Source: Clitopilus passeckerianus
Taxonomy: Eukaryota > Basidiomycota > Agaricomycetes > Agaricales > Entolomataceae
Length of the DNA stretch: 64,000 bases
Direction: 5' to 3'
NCBI GenBank assembly: GCA_944990035.1
Contig: CALYLX010000145.1
Span: 992,001-1,056,000 of the forward strand
Positions 47,304 to 57,135 of the stretch are shown here, piece by piece; within the stretch, counting starts at the first letter, position 1; every line of letters starts with the position of its first letter. The position numbers and the translations under genes are program-made. Below the pieces are notes generated by a model that was given only the letters and a program-made list of their open reading frames with translations, was not told the origin of the DNA and did no database searches.

Positions 47304-48488
47304 TCAGGCAGTTGCTATACATTCCGTCCTCATAAGAAAATATTGGATAAGCCAGAAATAGGAGAACTTACTGGTTGGAGCCGCAGTCGTGGGAGTAGTG
47401 GTGGGTGCGGTTGGGACCGTGACAGTGGTGGGGGTGGTGGTGGGAGCAGCAGTAGGAGTGGTCGTGGTGGGAGCGGTCGTAGGGCTGTTGGTCGTCGTGG
47501 GAGCGGTCGTAGGTGGGACTGTGGTAGGGCCGGGGGTCGTGGTCGGGGCATTAGTCTTCGAGTATTGGTGAGCAAACAGGATGTTCAATGGAAATGAGAA
47601 AATTTGACTAACATTGTACGTGGAATAATGCAACCAGTCGTTGAAGCTGAAAGCGCACTCGGTCAGATAAGATTCCTCTAGACCTAGGATTGCACTTACT
47701 TCAAGTATGGAACAGTGTTGCCAGTCACAGTCCATGCCTGAATAGCTTGCCACCAAGCGATCACGGTGTTGGGGGAGCTAGAAGACAATAAAGTTTACTT
47801 TCTGAATCTCCAGGTGAAGGTGTATCTCATACGTGGGAAAAGATCCAGAGCCAATGCTAGTGAGCGTTCCATAGTAGAAGTCAATGTAGTTCTGTTGAGT
47901 GATGGGGCTGAACGACCGCATCAGTCACGAGGAGATCATCTGTAGCGTAGACTCGACCTACCATCCGTTCGGAGCAACAGCGCAGCTTCCAACAATTCCA
48001 GCATAGATCTGTCCAAGAAGATTTAATCACATATTGGTCGCTTCAGCTTCTTTGTATTGGAAGTACGTACAGTGTTGTAGTCCAGGCTAATCTGCTCAGC
48101 GTTGGTGACGGATGCTCCGATCTCACAGCTGACAGCATCCTCGAGTTTGCCAACCTAAGAAGTAGGTTAGAGGGTTGAGCCACATGGTAGGGGGAATGAG
48201 TAAAAGTACCCCGAAACAAGTGGCAGCAGCAACACAGGCCCTATTGTGCCAGAGCCTGGTTTATTGAGCAAGATCAGTTATTGTGCCTCAATCAGAACAC
48301 ATGGAAGACACTTACTGGCTTTTGGTGCTGGCAGTAATATGGGTGGCACAGTTAGAGACCAAGCTGTAGCAAGAGGCCTCAATGCCCGCAGGAAGGCAGT
48401 TGACCTTGACAGCCCGCTCAGTCAAAGGTGAAGCGAGGGTCTGCATAGCAAGAGCAGCAGAGACAAGCGCAAGAGTTCGAGAAAACAT
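47304..48488 (-). CDS. Small secreted Cys-containing protein, copy 1, with Thr/Pro-rich tail
   Basis: The signal peptide MFSRTLALVSAALAMQTLA is followed by SPLTERAVKVNCLPAGIEAS and about seven Cys. Exons are short: CYSLVSNCATHITASTKSQ, LWHNRACVAAATCFG, KLEDAVSCEIGASVTNAEQI, IYAGIVGSCAVAPNGW, PITQQNYIDFYYGTLTSIGS, SPNTVIAWWQAIQAWTVTGN, TVPYL and NFNDWLHYSTYN. The first intron is 48315-48256 and the others follow the GT..AG rule. The final exon (47555-47376) codes about 60 residues that are nearly all Thr, Pro and Ala (TNAPTTTPGPTTVPPTTAPT), probably an O-glycosylated stalk. The end is uncertain: the frame can run to 47304 or splice at GTAAGT. I do not recognise a family with known function. 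Confidence 0.75.
47376..47555 (-). repeat. Minisatellite-like exon coding the Thr/Pro tail
   Basis: Degenerate short repeats of the type PTTAPTT and TPTT (DNA CCC ACS ACG ACC). Absent from copies 2 and 3 of the gene. Confidence 0.75.
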
Positions 48489-48576
48489 CTTTGAAAAGAA
48501 CTAGGGATGACTACAGGACAACGTCAGAGTGAGGCGAAAAAACACCACAGAAAAGTGGTGTATGGATCCATAGGCT

Positions 48577-48583
48577 TTTATAC
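48577..48583 (-). promoter_or_regulatory. TATA box, secreted copy 1
   Basis: TATAAAA inside GGGGTATAAAAGCCTAT, about 90 bp upstream of the ATG at 48488. The same block precedes copies 2 and 3. Confidence 0.7.
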
Positions 48584-48766
48584 CCCGAAGCTTGGTTTCC
48601 ATTGATCTTCATCATAATCAGCTGAGTCGACTTCGGTGAAAAGATCCTGTTCGCACGGCGTACATCAGTGGGTTGTATTAGGCTGTTCCCGTCCAACGTG
48701 CTTTGGAAAACATATTTTCGGCGATGAACCTCCTTGAAATGATTATACATTCAAATCCCGGCAGGT

Positions 48767-48858
48767 GGGGAGGGGTGACGGGGAAGACCAACGTGAGACC
48801 GATGCCGTACCTGGGGAGGGGTGACGAGGAAGACCAACGTGAGACCGATGCCGTACCT
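48767..48858. repeat. 46-bp tandem duplication
   Basis: Units 48767-48812 and 48813-48858 differ at one base (GACGGGGAAG versus GACGAGGAAG). Both contain AAGACCAACGTGAGACCGAT. Located about 280 bp upstream of secreted copy 1. Copies 2 and 3 have no second unit. Confidence 0.85.
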
Positions 48859-48869
48859 GGCTAGGCCTT

Positions 48870-50160
48870 GCCAGGTAGCCGGAGGATTGGAGTCCAGAAA
48901 AGTAGCGTGAGCTCGATATGACACTCCCATGTGCTTCATTGGTGGCTATACTCGAGCCAATCGCCGCCTCGGTTCGCCATGGTCGGAGATTCAGTGGTCC
49001 AGAAATACTTAGTGGTCCAGAAATATCTCCAACCTCAAAGATCAAGAAATGATTTTGAACACGAGAAATCCGAGCTTGGCCACAAATAGATTTCGCAAGA
49101 GTCTTATTTCTGCCCTGGCGCCAACCCGCCGCCTCAGCTGAATCCCGAGCTCAATTTCCGAATTGTAATCGATCCCGACTCCCAAGCCTATTCTTGAGTT
49201 TATGTGTGGGCTGCAGACCGCTGCAGACGCCACTACCAGGTGCTGAAAAAGTATATTTGCTTGATTTGTCCCAGAGGTTATTGATAGGCACACAAGATTC
49301 GGGTGAAGTAGACGGTTGCCAGTCATTCCGATTCAGCGCGAGCCGACCATGAGCAACTGCTGCAACAAGTGACCGTCGGTCCCACCTGGGCCTTGAGATT
49401 CGAGATGGGATGTAGTTGAGCGAGGTGTTGGCAGGTGTCACCGTGTCGTCGTGTGTTTTCCAGACAAGCATGTTTCGACGATTCTCAATTCTTTCGATGT
49501 CCTTCCATCCAAGCCATTGTGTCTTCAGTTGCCCCGACTCTGAGGCTCGTACGTCATCCTTGATGGTCTGCCTTAAAAGCCCTGTACTCCTGGCATCGCT
49601 GCAGAATGCACATTTCCCAAGTTCACCTCAGGTTGAATCACGGCTTTTGAGCCTTGAAATAGCCGAAGGTTCTCATCACGAGACCAATGATTTGACGCGT
49701 TTTTGGACGCGTCACACGTTCGTTGGAACCGGGCATGAATGTGTGATTGGTGAACGTGGTGAAGTCGCTTATGAATGATCTTTCTGTTGATGTGGTGAGG
49801 ATGCGGGAGTTACTCTCAGCACAAATTTACTTGGCTTCGACCGTACGACATCGTTGGCCCCGGCTGCCTCGGAATCAACCAGATGACCCCATCAACGTGA
49901 GGTCATTCTAGGCTGGATTGATGCATGGGCACAGTTTGGACTTCTCATGCAGGCGGCAGACTTTTTGCATTGCTCCGGATGCCGAGTAGCATCATTCAAA
50001 GGTATAGATATGTCACTGGGTCGTGATTACAATAAATGTATGGAGTTACACAGTCAGATTAGTAGTGTTCTGTCCACAACGAAAATCCTAGAAAAACCCA
50101 AATAAGGAAGCGGAATAGGCACTCCTCTCAGAAACTTGAACAGCGTCCGTGGTAGGGGCA
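48870..50160. other. Array flank between copies 1 and 2
   Basis: 5' flank of copy 1 and 3' flank of copy 2. It includes a short 18-bp doubling, AGTGGTCCAGAAATA, near 48993-49026. Open frames here are shadows of repeat sequence. No independent gene supported. Confidence 0.5.
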
Positions 50161-51120
50161 TCATGTCTTTGTATTTTGGTGAGCAAAAGGCTGACAGGAT
50201 ATTGATTTTCAACGAGAAAATTGGACTTGCATTGTACGTGGAATAATGCAACCAGTCGTTGAAGCTGGAAGTGCACTCGGTCAGGCAGAGTTCACCTCGA
50301 CGTGAAAGGATACTTACTTCAAGTAAGGAACAGTGTTGCCAGTCACAGTCCATGCCTGGATAGCTTGCCACCAAGCAATCACGATGTTGGCAGAGCTAGA
50401 TGGCGATAAAGTTCAGTTCCCGAATGCCCGGCTAAAAGGTGTCTCATACGTGGGGAAAGATCCAGAGCCAATGCTAGTGAGTGTTCCATAATAGAAGTCA
50501 ATGTAGTTCTGTTGGGTAATGGGGCTATGCGACCACATCAGCCTCCACGAAGATCAACAGAGTCTGTGGCGCAGACTCGACTTACCATCCATTCGGAGCA
50601 AAGGCGCAGCTTCCGACAATTCCAGCATAGATCTGTCCAAGAAGGTTTAATCACATGTTGGGCGCTTCAGCTCGTTTATATTGGAAGGACGTCCGACGTA
50701 CAGTGTTGTAGTCCAGGCTAATCTGCTCAGCGTTGGTGACGGATGCTCCGATCTCACAGCGGACAGCATCTTCGAGTTTTCCAACCTGAAGAAAGAGGTT
50801 AGAAGGTGACACCACATTTTAGGCGAGATAGCTTATTGTACCCCGAAACAAGTGGCAGCAGCAACACAGGCTCTATTGTGCCAGAGCCTAGTTTGTAGAA
50901 CGAAGGTTGGTGATTGGCTTTCCAGTCAGAGCATTTGAAGCACTTACTGGTTCTTGGTGTCAGCATTGATATTTATGGCACAATTAGAGATCAGGGTGTA
51001 GCAAGAGGCCTCGATGCCTACGGGAACGCAGTTGGCCTTGACGGCCCGCTCAGTCATAGGTGAAGCGAGGGTCTGCATGGCAAGAGCAGTAGAAACGAGC
51101 GCAAGAGTTCGATAAAACAT
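50161..51120 (-). CDS. Small secreted Cys-containing protein, copy 2, short tail
   Basis: The start reads MFYRTLALVSTALAMQTLA with a signal peptide, then SPMTERAVKANCVPVGIEAS. The core is nearly identical to copy 1 (CYTLISNCAININADTKNQ, LWHNRACVAAATCFG, KLEDAVRCEIGASVTNAEQI, IYAGIVGSCAFAPNGW, PITQQNYIDFYYGTLTSIGS, IVIAWWQAIQAWTVTGN). After WLHYSTYN the intron donor is GC (AAT|gcaagt) and the next exon stops after one Thr codon (50161). This copy therefore lacks the Thr/Pro tail. All other exons are open and the copy looks functional. Confidence 0.72.
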
Positions 51121-51207
51121 CCTTGAAGAGAGCTAGGATTGATTACAGGGTAACGTCAGAGTGAGGCGAAAACACCACGGAAAAGTAGAGTACGGACCTA
51201 TAGGCAT

Positions 51208-51213
51208 TTATAC
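51208..51213 (-). promoter_or_regulatory. TATA box, secreted copy 2
   Basis: TATAAA in GGGTATAAATGCCTATAGG, about 90 bp before the ATG at 51120, aligned with the boxes of copies 1 and 3. Confidence 0.65.
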
Positions 51214-52064
51214 CCAAAGCCTTCGTCATTAGTCGACCTTCGATGAGACAATCCTATTCGCGCGGCATACATCAGCGTGTTGTAATGGGCTATTCTCGTC
51301 CAACGTGCTTGGGAAGCGTATTGAGGCGACGAACCTCCTTTCATCGGTTTTACGTAGACTCCCGGCGGGTGGGAAGAGGCGATGGGGATGGCAAACCTGA
51401 GACTTACACCGTACCTGGCCGGAGGATTGGAGTCCAGAAAGGAAGTGCGAGCCCAATATGGCGCCCCGGCCCACATGTGCTTCATACTTGAGTAAATTGC
51501 CGCCTCGAGGCTAAGTGTTCCAGAAATGTCTCCACTTCCGAAGATCACAAATGATTTTGAACGGGAGAGACCCGAGCTTGCCTTGGGGTGCTGCCCCCCC
51601 AGGCTAATATAGACTCGGGCCGTCGCATCCGATGCTAAAGTATTTTTGCTTGATATATATCCCAGAGCATATTGATGGTCGTGTTCAAGATTCAGGGTGA
51701 GCGCTTGGAAGTTGCACTCAGCGCGAGGTTAAACTTTTTCCCTCACGCAGCTTCAGCAGGTAACCACAGAGGTAGGCCTCAGGCTTTTGGCATTGCTCTC
51801 GATGAACTTATTCAAGGTTTAGATATATTATCAGATTGTAGCATATGTATGGAGGTCTATGATACATCTTTTTCAGTAAGAGTAGCTATCCATCCACACC
51901 GAAGGAAAAACCGAATAAGAAAGCCGAATCAGCACTACACCCTGAGTCAAAAACATTCATAGCATCTGTATCCTGAGAGGCCAAGCGCAAGCTGGCTGGA
52001 ACAGACGATCAGGCAGAGGCTACCCATTCATTCTCAGAAGAAAACGGGAAACACGAGAACCTAC
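51214..52064. other. Array flank between copies 2 and 3
   Basis: 5' flank of copy 2 and 3' flank of copy 3, related to the other flanks. No gene seen. Confidence 0.5.
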
Positions 52065-53059
52065 TGGCTGTAGCTTGAATACTCGTTGGAAACGGCGAGA
52101 GGCACCAGTCTGTGAAATTTGGTGAGCAAACACTGATAGGATATTAATCTGAATGTGAGATTGGACTGACATTGTACGTGGAATAATGCAACCAGTCGTC
52201 GAAGCTGAAAGTGCACGCAGTCAGACAATATTCATTTTGAGTCGAATTATACTTCAAGTAAGGAACAGTATCACCAGTCGCAGTCCATGACTCGATAGCT
52301 TGCCACCAAGCGATCACGACGTCGGAGCTGGATGATGATATTGAGTGAACATTGAATTCCTGCTTTCCCGGGACAAAGCGCATTTCATACCTGGGGAAAG
52401 CTCCGGAACCAATGCTGGTGAGCGTTCCATAGTAGAAGTCAATGTAATCCTGTTCAGTGATGGGACTGAATCAACGCATCAGTCACAAAGATCAAGAGCG
52501 TCTGTAATGTAGACTCAACCCACCATCCGTTTGGATCAAAAGCGCAATTTCCAACAATTCCAGCGTAGATCTGTCCGAGAAGGTTCAATCACACGTTGCT
52601 CGCTTCTAACGCTTCAGCCTGTTTGGATTGAGGACACATACCGTGTTGTAGTCCAGGCTAATCTGCCCAGCATTGGTGACAGGTGCTCCAATCTGACAGC
52701 TGACAGCATCCTCGAGCTTGCCAACCTAAAGGCGGAGGTCAGGTGGTGATACCATACGTTGGAAGGAAGAAGGTTGTACCCCGAAACAAGTGGCTGCCGC
52801 AACACAAGGCCTGATTGTGCCAGAGCCTAGGGTATTGAACGAAGGTCATAATCTAAGAGTCAGGCCCATAACTATGGAACGCTCACTAGCTCTTAGTGTT
52901 GGTAGTGATAGTGGTAGCACAATTAGAGATCAGGCTGTATCAAGAAGCCTCGATGCCTGCGGGGAGGCAGTTAACTACGACAGCCCGATCAGTCAAAGGT
53001 AAAGTGAGGGTCTGTATAGCCAGCGCAGTAGAGGCAATGGCAAGGGTTCGAGGGAACAT
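52065..53059 (-). pseudogene. Small secreted protein, copy 3, inactivated
   Basis: Same exon plan as copies 1 and 2 (start MFPRTLAIASTALAIQTL, later KLEDAVSCQIGAPVTNAGQI, IYAGIVGNCAFDPNGW, PITEQDYIDFYYGTLTSIGS). In exon 1 the Cys codon TGC of EASCYS is TGA. In exon 2 one extra base in CACAATCAGGCCTTGTG shifts the frame of the RACVAAATCF segment. The exon 1 border reads TA|GT instead of CA|GT and would itself create a stop. The 3' exons remain clean, which suggests recent decay. The tail after STYN differs again (TGASRRFQRVFKLQP). Confidence 0.8.
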
Positions 53060-53146
53060 CTTTGAAGAGTGCTAGGTTTGGAATAGAGGGAGAAGGTAAG
53101 TGTGAGGCGAAACCACTACAGAAACTGGGGTAGAGAGCTATAGGCT

Positions 53147-53153
53147 TTTATAC
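53147..53153 (-). promoter_or_regulatory. TATA box, secreted copy 3
   Basis: TATAAAA in GGGGTATAAAAGCCTATAGC, about 90 bp before the former ATG at 53059; still intact. Confidence 0.65.
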
Positions 53154-53159
53154 CCCGAA

Positions 53160-54508
53160 TTTTCAGCTGAGTCGTCCTTCGGTGAGAAAATCCTGCTCGC
53201 ACGGCGTGCATCAGTGAGTCGTGGTGGGGAGTTCCCGTCCAACGTGTTTTGGAAAGCATATTGTCGGCGATAAACCTCCTCGAATCTATTGTATATAGAA
53301 CTCCCGTGAGAGGCCGATGCCATATCTGGCGAGGGCTTAGTTCGGGTGGCCGGAGATTGGAGTCCAGAAACGAAGTGTGCCGCAATAATATGACGCTCCT
53401 GTTTGCTGCATTGGTGACTGTACTCGAGCCAAATGCCGCCTCGAGGTTAAGTGTTCCAGAAATATCTCCATCTTCGAAGACCAAGAAAACTTGAATGATT
53501 TGAACAGGAGAAATCCTAGCCTGTCCCGGGGAACACCAGGCCATGAATAGGCCGCCCATGACTATTATTTCTGACCTGCCGCTTTGGCTGAATCACCAGC
53601 CCAGCATACGAGTTGCAATTGATCCTGGTTCCCGACCCTATTCTTGAGTGTATGTACCAGTGTCGGCCACCAACCACTTTAGATCCTGGCGTTCAAAGCT
53701 GAAGAAGTCCTTTTACTTGATTTATCGCAGATGGCACTGATAGGAGTGTCCATGACTCGGGCGAAGTAGATTGTTGCCGATCGTTTTTATTGAGTACGAG
53801 TGACCATCGGTACCACCTGAGCTGAGCTTTGAGATTCGAGGTGGGATGTGGTTGAGCGAGATTGAGTGAGGTGTTGGCGTTGGATGTCACGGCGTCGAAG
53901 TGGTTCTGAGCGTGACTTAGAGTTGGACAATCATTTCTCTCGACCTCTGTCCACGGTCGACTTAGACCAATGAATCTTCAAATTCCCCGACTCTGAGGCC
54001 CGTGCACCAATCCTGTCGATGACGTGAATGGTCCTCTTCTGCTATAATAGCCTAATGCTGTTGGCATTGCTGCGACAAGCGAACTCCACGGAGAACTGGT
54101 CGTTGAACCTCCAAACAAAATTACAGCCTGTAGATAATGGGATTCATCTGTGGGTGGGAAGAGGCTCGCCCCAAGCTGATAGAGGAGGATGTGAGAGCCA
54201 ACACGGGGTGGGTACACTATCTTGCCCAATATCTTGCTCATTCGAACTCTTTGTCAAGCTCCGGAAACATCCCAAGCCCATTTCGAGTACAACATTTGGA
54301 GAGTCCTGAGCGTTCCTGGCATCAACGGGCATGACCGGCATCTCTGCATGCACGACCGCCCAAAGTCATCGCATTGATAGAGTTACTATGAGTTACTATG
54401 TCGCTTAAACGTCGCATCTGTCAAACGGCGCTCTCATAAAGTTTCAATGGCTTTCTTACTTATTAAACGACGACGACGTTTTCCACCACCCGTGAGGGCC
54501 CTGCCAAA
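53160..54508. other. Distal array flank and spacer
   Basis: Up to about 54.3 kb the sequence resembles the flank of copy 1 (for example GGGCGAAGTAGATTGTTGCC near 53759 versus GGGTGAAGTAGACGGTTGCC near 49301). No gene seen. Confidence 0.5.
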
Positions 54509-55566
54509 ATGCATCGTACACTACCACACGCCATCCTCCTCCTCGTGGCCCATGCAACTACTGTCAGCGCGACCTACCACTCCCCACCCACCAACCCCAG
54601 CACCTGGAATAAGCTGGGGCGTGGCCCTCTGGATGATACCATAAAATATCTGTACATCATCTACACAATCCTATCGCTCGCCAAAGCTCTCTTACCTGCC
54701 TTCGATAAACGGGACAAAAAAAACGATTTTCCCAGGAGAAAGCCATTTCTCTGTCTAATTGGCTCTACTGCCATTTCGCTATCTGCAGCATATGCGATCG
54801 GTTTCGCTGAGGAATCCAAGCATAGACAGATCACATTGCCGACCCTCGACAAGTCAGTCTTTGCAGCCACCGCCGCACTCATGCGACAGTTCGCGCATTG
54901 CTTTGTGTATGCAGCGCTGCTTATTCTCCTGGAATGGCGCGTGGGGAAAGTGGACGTTGCAGATGGCAATAAGAATCAATCTGCATCAAGTGTTGACGTT
55001 TCCGACACTGGTTCTTCAGAGAAGCAGCCTACAAGAATTTCAACACAATATTTCCGAATCCAGTCGATGGTTTTCATTGCCTCGATGGCTGCATCCGCCA
55101 TTGCTCGAGCTATCCTACGTGCCATTATGGAGACAGACAATGAAAAGCGTGTCTACGCGGCACTCTCACATCTGTTCCTCGGTTTCTATGTTTTTACTAC
55201 CGCCCTTATCTGCTGGACTTCTATCCAAATATGGAGACGGCGCCCACGGGGTGAGGGGGAAATGTCTTGGGAATTGAAAGACTTTGATCGTCGAGTATGT
55301 CTGCTTGTTTTCGCGACAAGGGCAACCAGCTAATCCTTTCATAGGTTCTCGAAACCGTTCTGTTCGTCCTCTGCCCTATCATTGTATTCAGAGCCTGCTA
55401 CGAGGTCATATGGGAGGCCGTAGTCTTCTCCGGTGTAGTCGCGGAGACATGGACAATCGTTAATCTGGTGGACATCCTGGTTGCTGGTATCACCTATCTT
55501 GCATTACTGCCATGTTGTTTATGGGTCGGAAAACTGTATCGGACGATGAGTCGGCGGCGGCTCTGA
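54509..55566 (+). CDS. Predicted multi-pass (about seven helices) membrane protein
   Basis: The signal-like start MHRTLPHAILLLVAHATTVS is followed by YLYIIYTILSLAKALLPAF, PFLCLIGSTAISLSAAYAIG, FAATAALMRQFAHCFVYAAL with LILLEWR, IQSMVFIASMAASAIARAIL, YAALSHLFLGFYVFTTALIC, then after an intron (about 55294-55344) VLETVLFVLCPIIVFRACYE and VNLVDILVAGITYLALLPCC, ending LYRTMSRRRL. Hydrophobic segments alternate with short basic loops; a Ser-rich loop of about 40 residues follows the third or fourth helix. It belongs to an Agaricomycete family with a damaged relative at 37337 in this window. Function unknown; a receptor or sensor role would be guesswork. Confidence 0.72.
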
Positions 55567-57135
55567 GATCTTTCGGGGTTATTTACTGTCGGTGTATGTC
55601 CGTGTACCCCGTCTTTCCTCTTGTATACCCTTTTTATTTACAGAAACAGACATGCAATCCAGACACGATCCCAACTCTCGCCTCTGAAATTCCCGAGGAA
55701 ATGAGTCTGGTTAATCGGCTTTCGGCCAACCGAATAGCCGAACCCGGATGTGAAGTACGTCATGCTTTGTCATCAGTTCGCATCACGAGACCGGGAATTT
55801 GACGCGTCGAAACTCGAAAACACGCCAGATTTGTCCTGTTTATCGTTTTAGTACGCCTCTCTTCACACACAGACGAGGGTCAAAGAGTTAAATTAGGTAA
55901 AGGGAGCGCATATATGCGCCACTACAGTACGAGGAAATGGTCTGTGCAATGGAAAGGGGTATTCGGATGTCGGTGATAAAACAGTGAGGCTACTACAAAG
56001 CGCCTTCACTTCGAGATATGATGTACCTGGTATCTTAGGTCAGATTTCAAAACATTTCGTACGCATATATGAACCAACCATGCATGAATGACCCCAGGGA
56101 TCCACCCAAGAACACACAACAGTATATTGATCCAGAAGTCTGGAAAACTTGTCATTTGCGAAGCTCAAGAACGCCTCAAAGGGAAACATACCGGCAGCAC
56201 AACCACGTTCTTCATTACAAAGAGGAAGGTATTAGTATCATTGTAAGTGGTGATTTGGACTAGACGGCAAACGAACTCATGAACACAGCGACGGGAGGAA
56301 GAACTCTGTACAATCGTGAGCGCAATGGAGCGACCCCGTCAAAATGGAACTTACAAGGCCAAGAAATAAAGGCAGACATCATAAGTTGAAGAGACTTTGG
56401 CCATCGTTGGTGAAAAAGAACGCTATTCCGCGAACAACAACAAACTTTTATTGCAACGGATTGCCCCAACGACGTCATATATAACCTTAGTGTCCTATAT
56501 TGGTCAAGTTCCAAATTTAACCTCGCCCCGCAAAAGGGGATGTTCTGGTGGATACCCGTGCCGACCTCGACTTGGACGCCCTTTCCGCCATAATGGGTAA
56601 CGGCACCATCGGATATGTGCCGAAGGTAGTGGCTGCATGTGTGTGAACAAACCCACCAGATCCTGTAAGCAAGTTTCCGAACAACCTTCACCGATTGAGG
56701 CGCCCAGCACGGGTGGGATTGAAGGCAGCCTGGTCAAATGACCTCCAGTTTGTGCGATAAGGCCCCAGCGGAACACGCGCCATTGGCCTTAAAAACAGTC
56801 AAGGAAGTGAAAACACAATCAGCCCTCCATCTTATTCTCGTACACATTAATATCGTACAAAACCAGCTAATAATTGTCGTATTAACACAGAAAATGCTAC
56901 ATCTAACAGAATAAAACACGGAAATCTATATGGGTATGTGGATACATGCAGAAATCGTCTATATCATCATAACACTGAGAGCGAAAGAAGATGATGCGGG
57001 AAGAGATAAGTTACAAAGTTGCAGGAAAGCGATCCGGAAAAGCAGTAGGTAACAGATAACAAAACACAGAGATAACAGAGCTAGCCAAAATGAAAAATGA
57101 AATGAAATCGTTGGTAAGTAAAGAATGTCGTCCGT
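55567..57135. other. Intergenic
   Basis: About 1.6 kb without a supported gene; short frames at 55512-55802, 56069-56263 and 56260-56691 have no family signal. Confidence 0.5.

Larger units (their letters stand above)
47100..54300. repeat. Tandem triplication of a secreted-protein gene with its flanks
   Basis: Three direct units with gene starts at 48488, 51120 and 53059, spaced 2632 and 1939 bp. Coding exons, introns, 5' flanks with TATA box and more distal flanks (CCAGAAATATCTCCA type blocks at 49015, 51510 and 53455) are recognisably shared. The 3' flanks share GAAGTA..AATAAGGAAGCGGA-type sequence at 47190, 50080 and 51905. Confidence 0.85.

Noticed and set aside
47343..47597. Gly/Arg-rich open frames on the plus strand opposite the Thr/Pro exon
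   Set aside because: They are shadows of the repeat on the coding strand; the minus strand has splice signals and continuity with the conserved core.
48743..49471. Overlapping minus-strand frames upstream of secreted copy 1
   Set aside because: They consist of promoter and flank repeats shared by all units and are not kept open in the other units.
52920..53000. TGA at a conserved Cys position in secreted copy 3 as a selenocysteine codon
   Set aside because: The same gene also has a frameshift and a damaged splice border, no selenocysteine machinery is expected in mushrooms, and the sister copies use TGC. A plain nonsense mutation is simpler.
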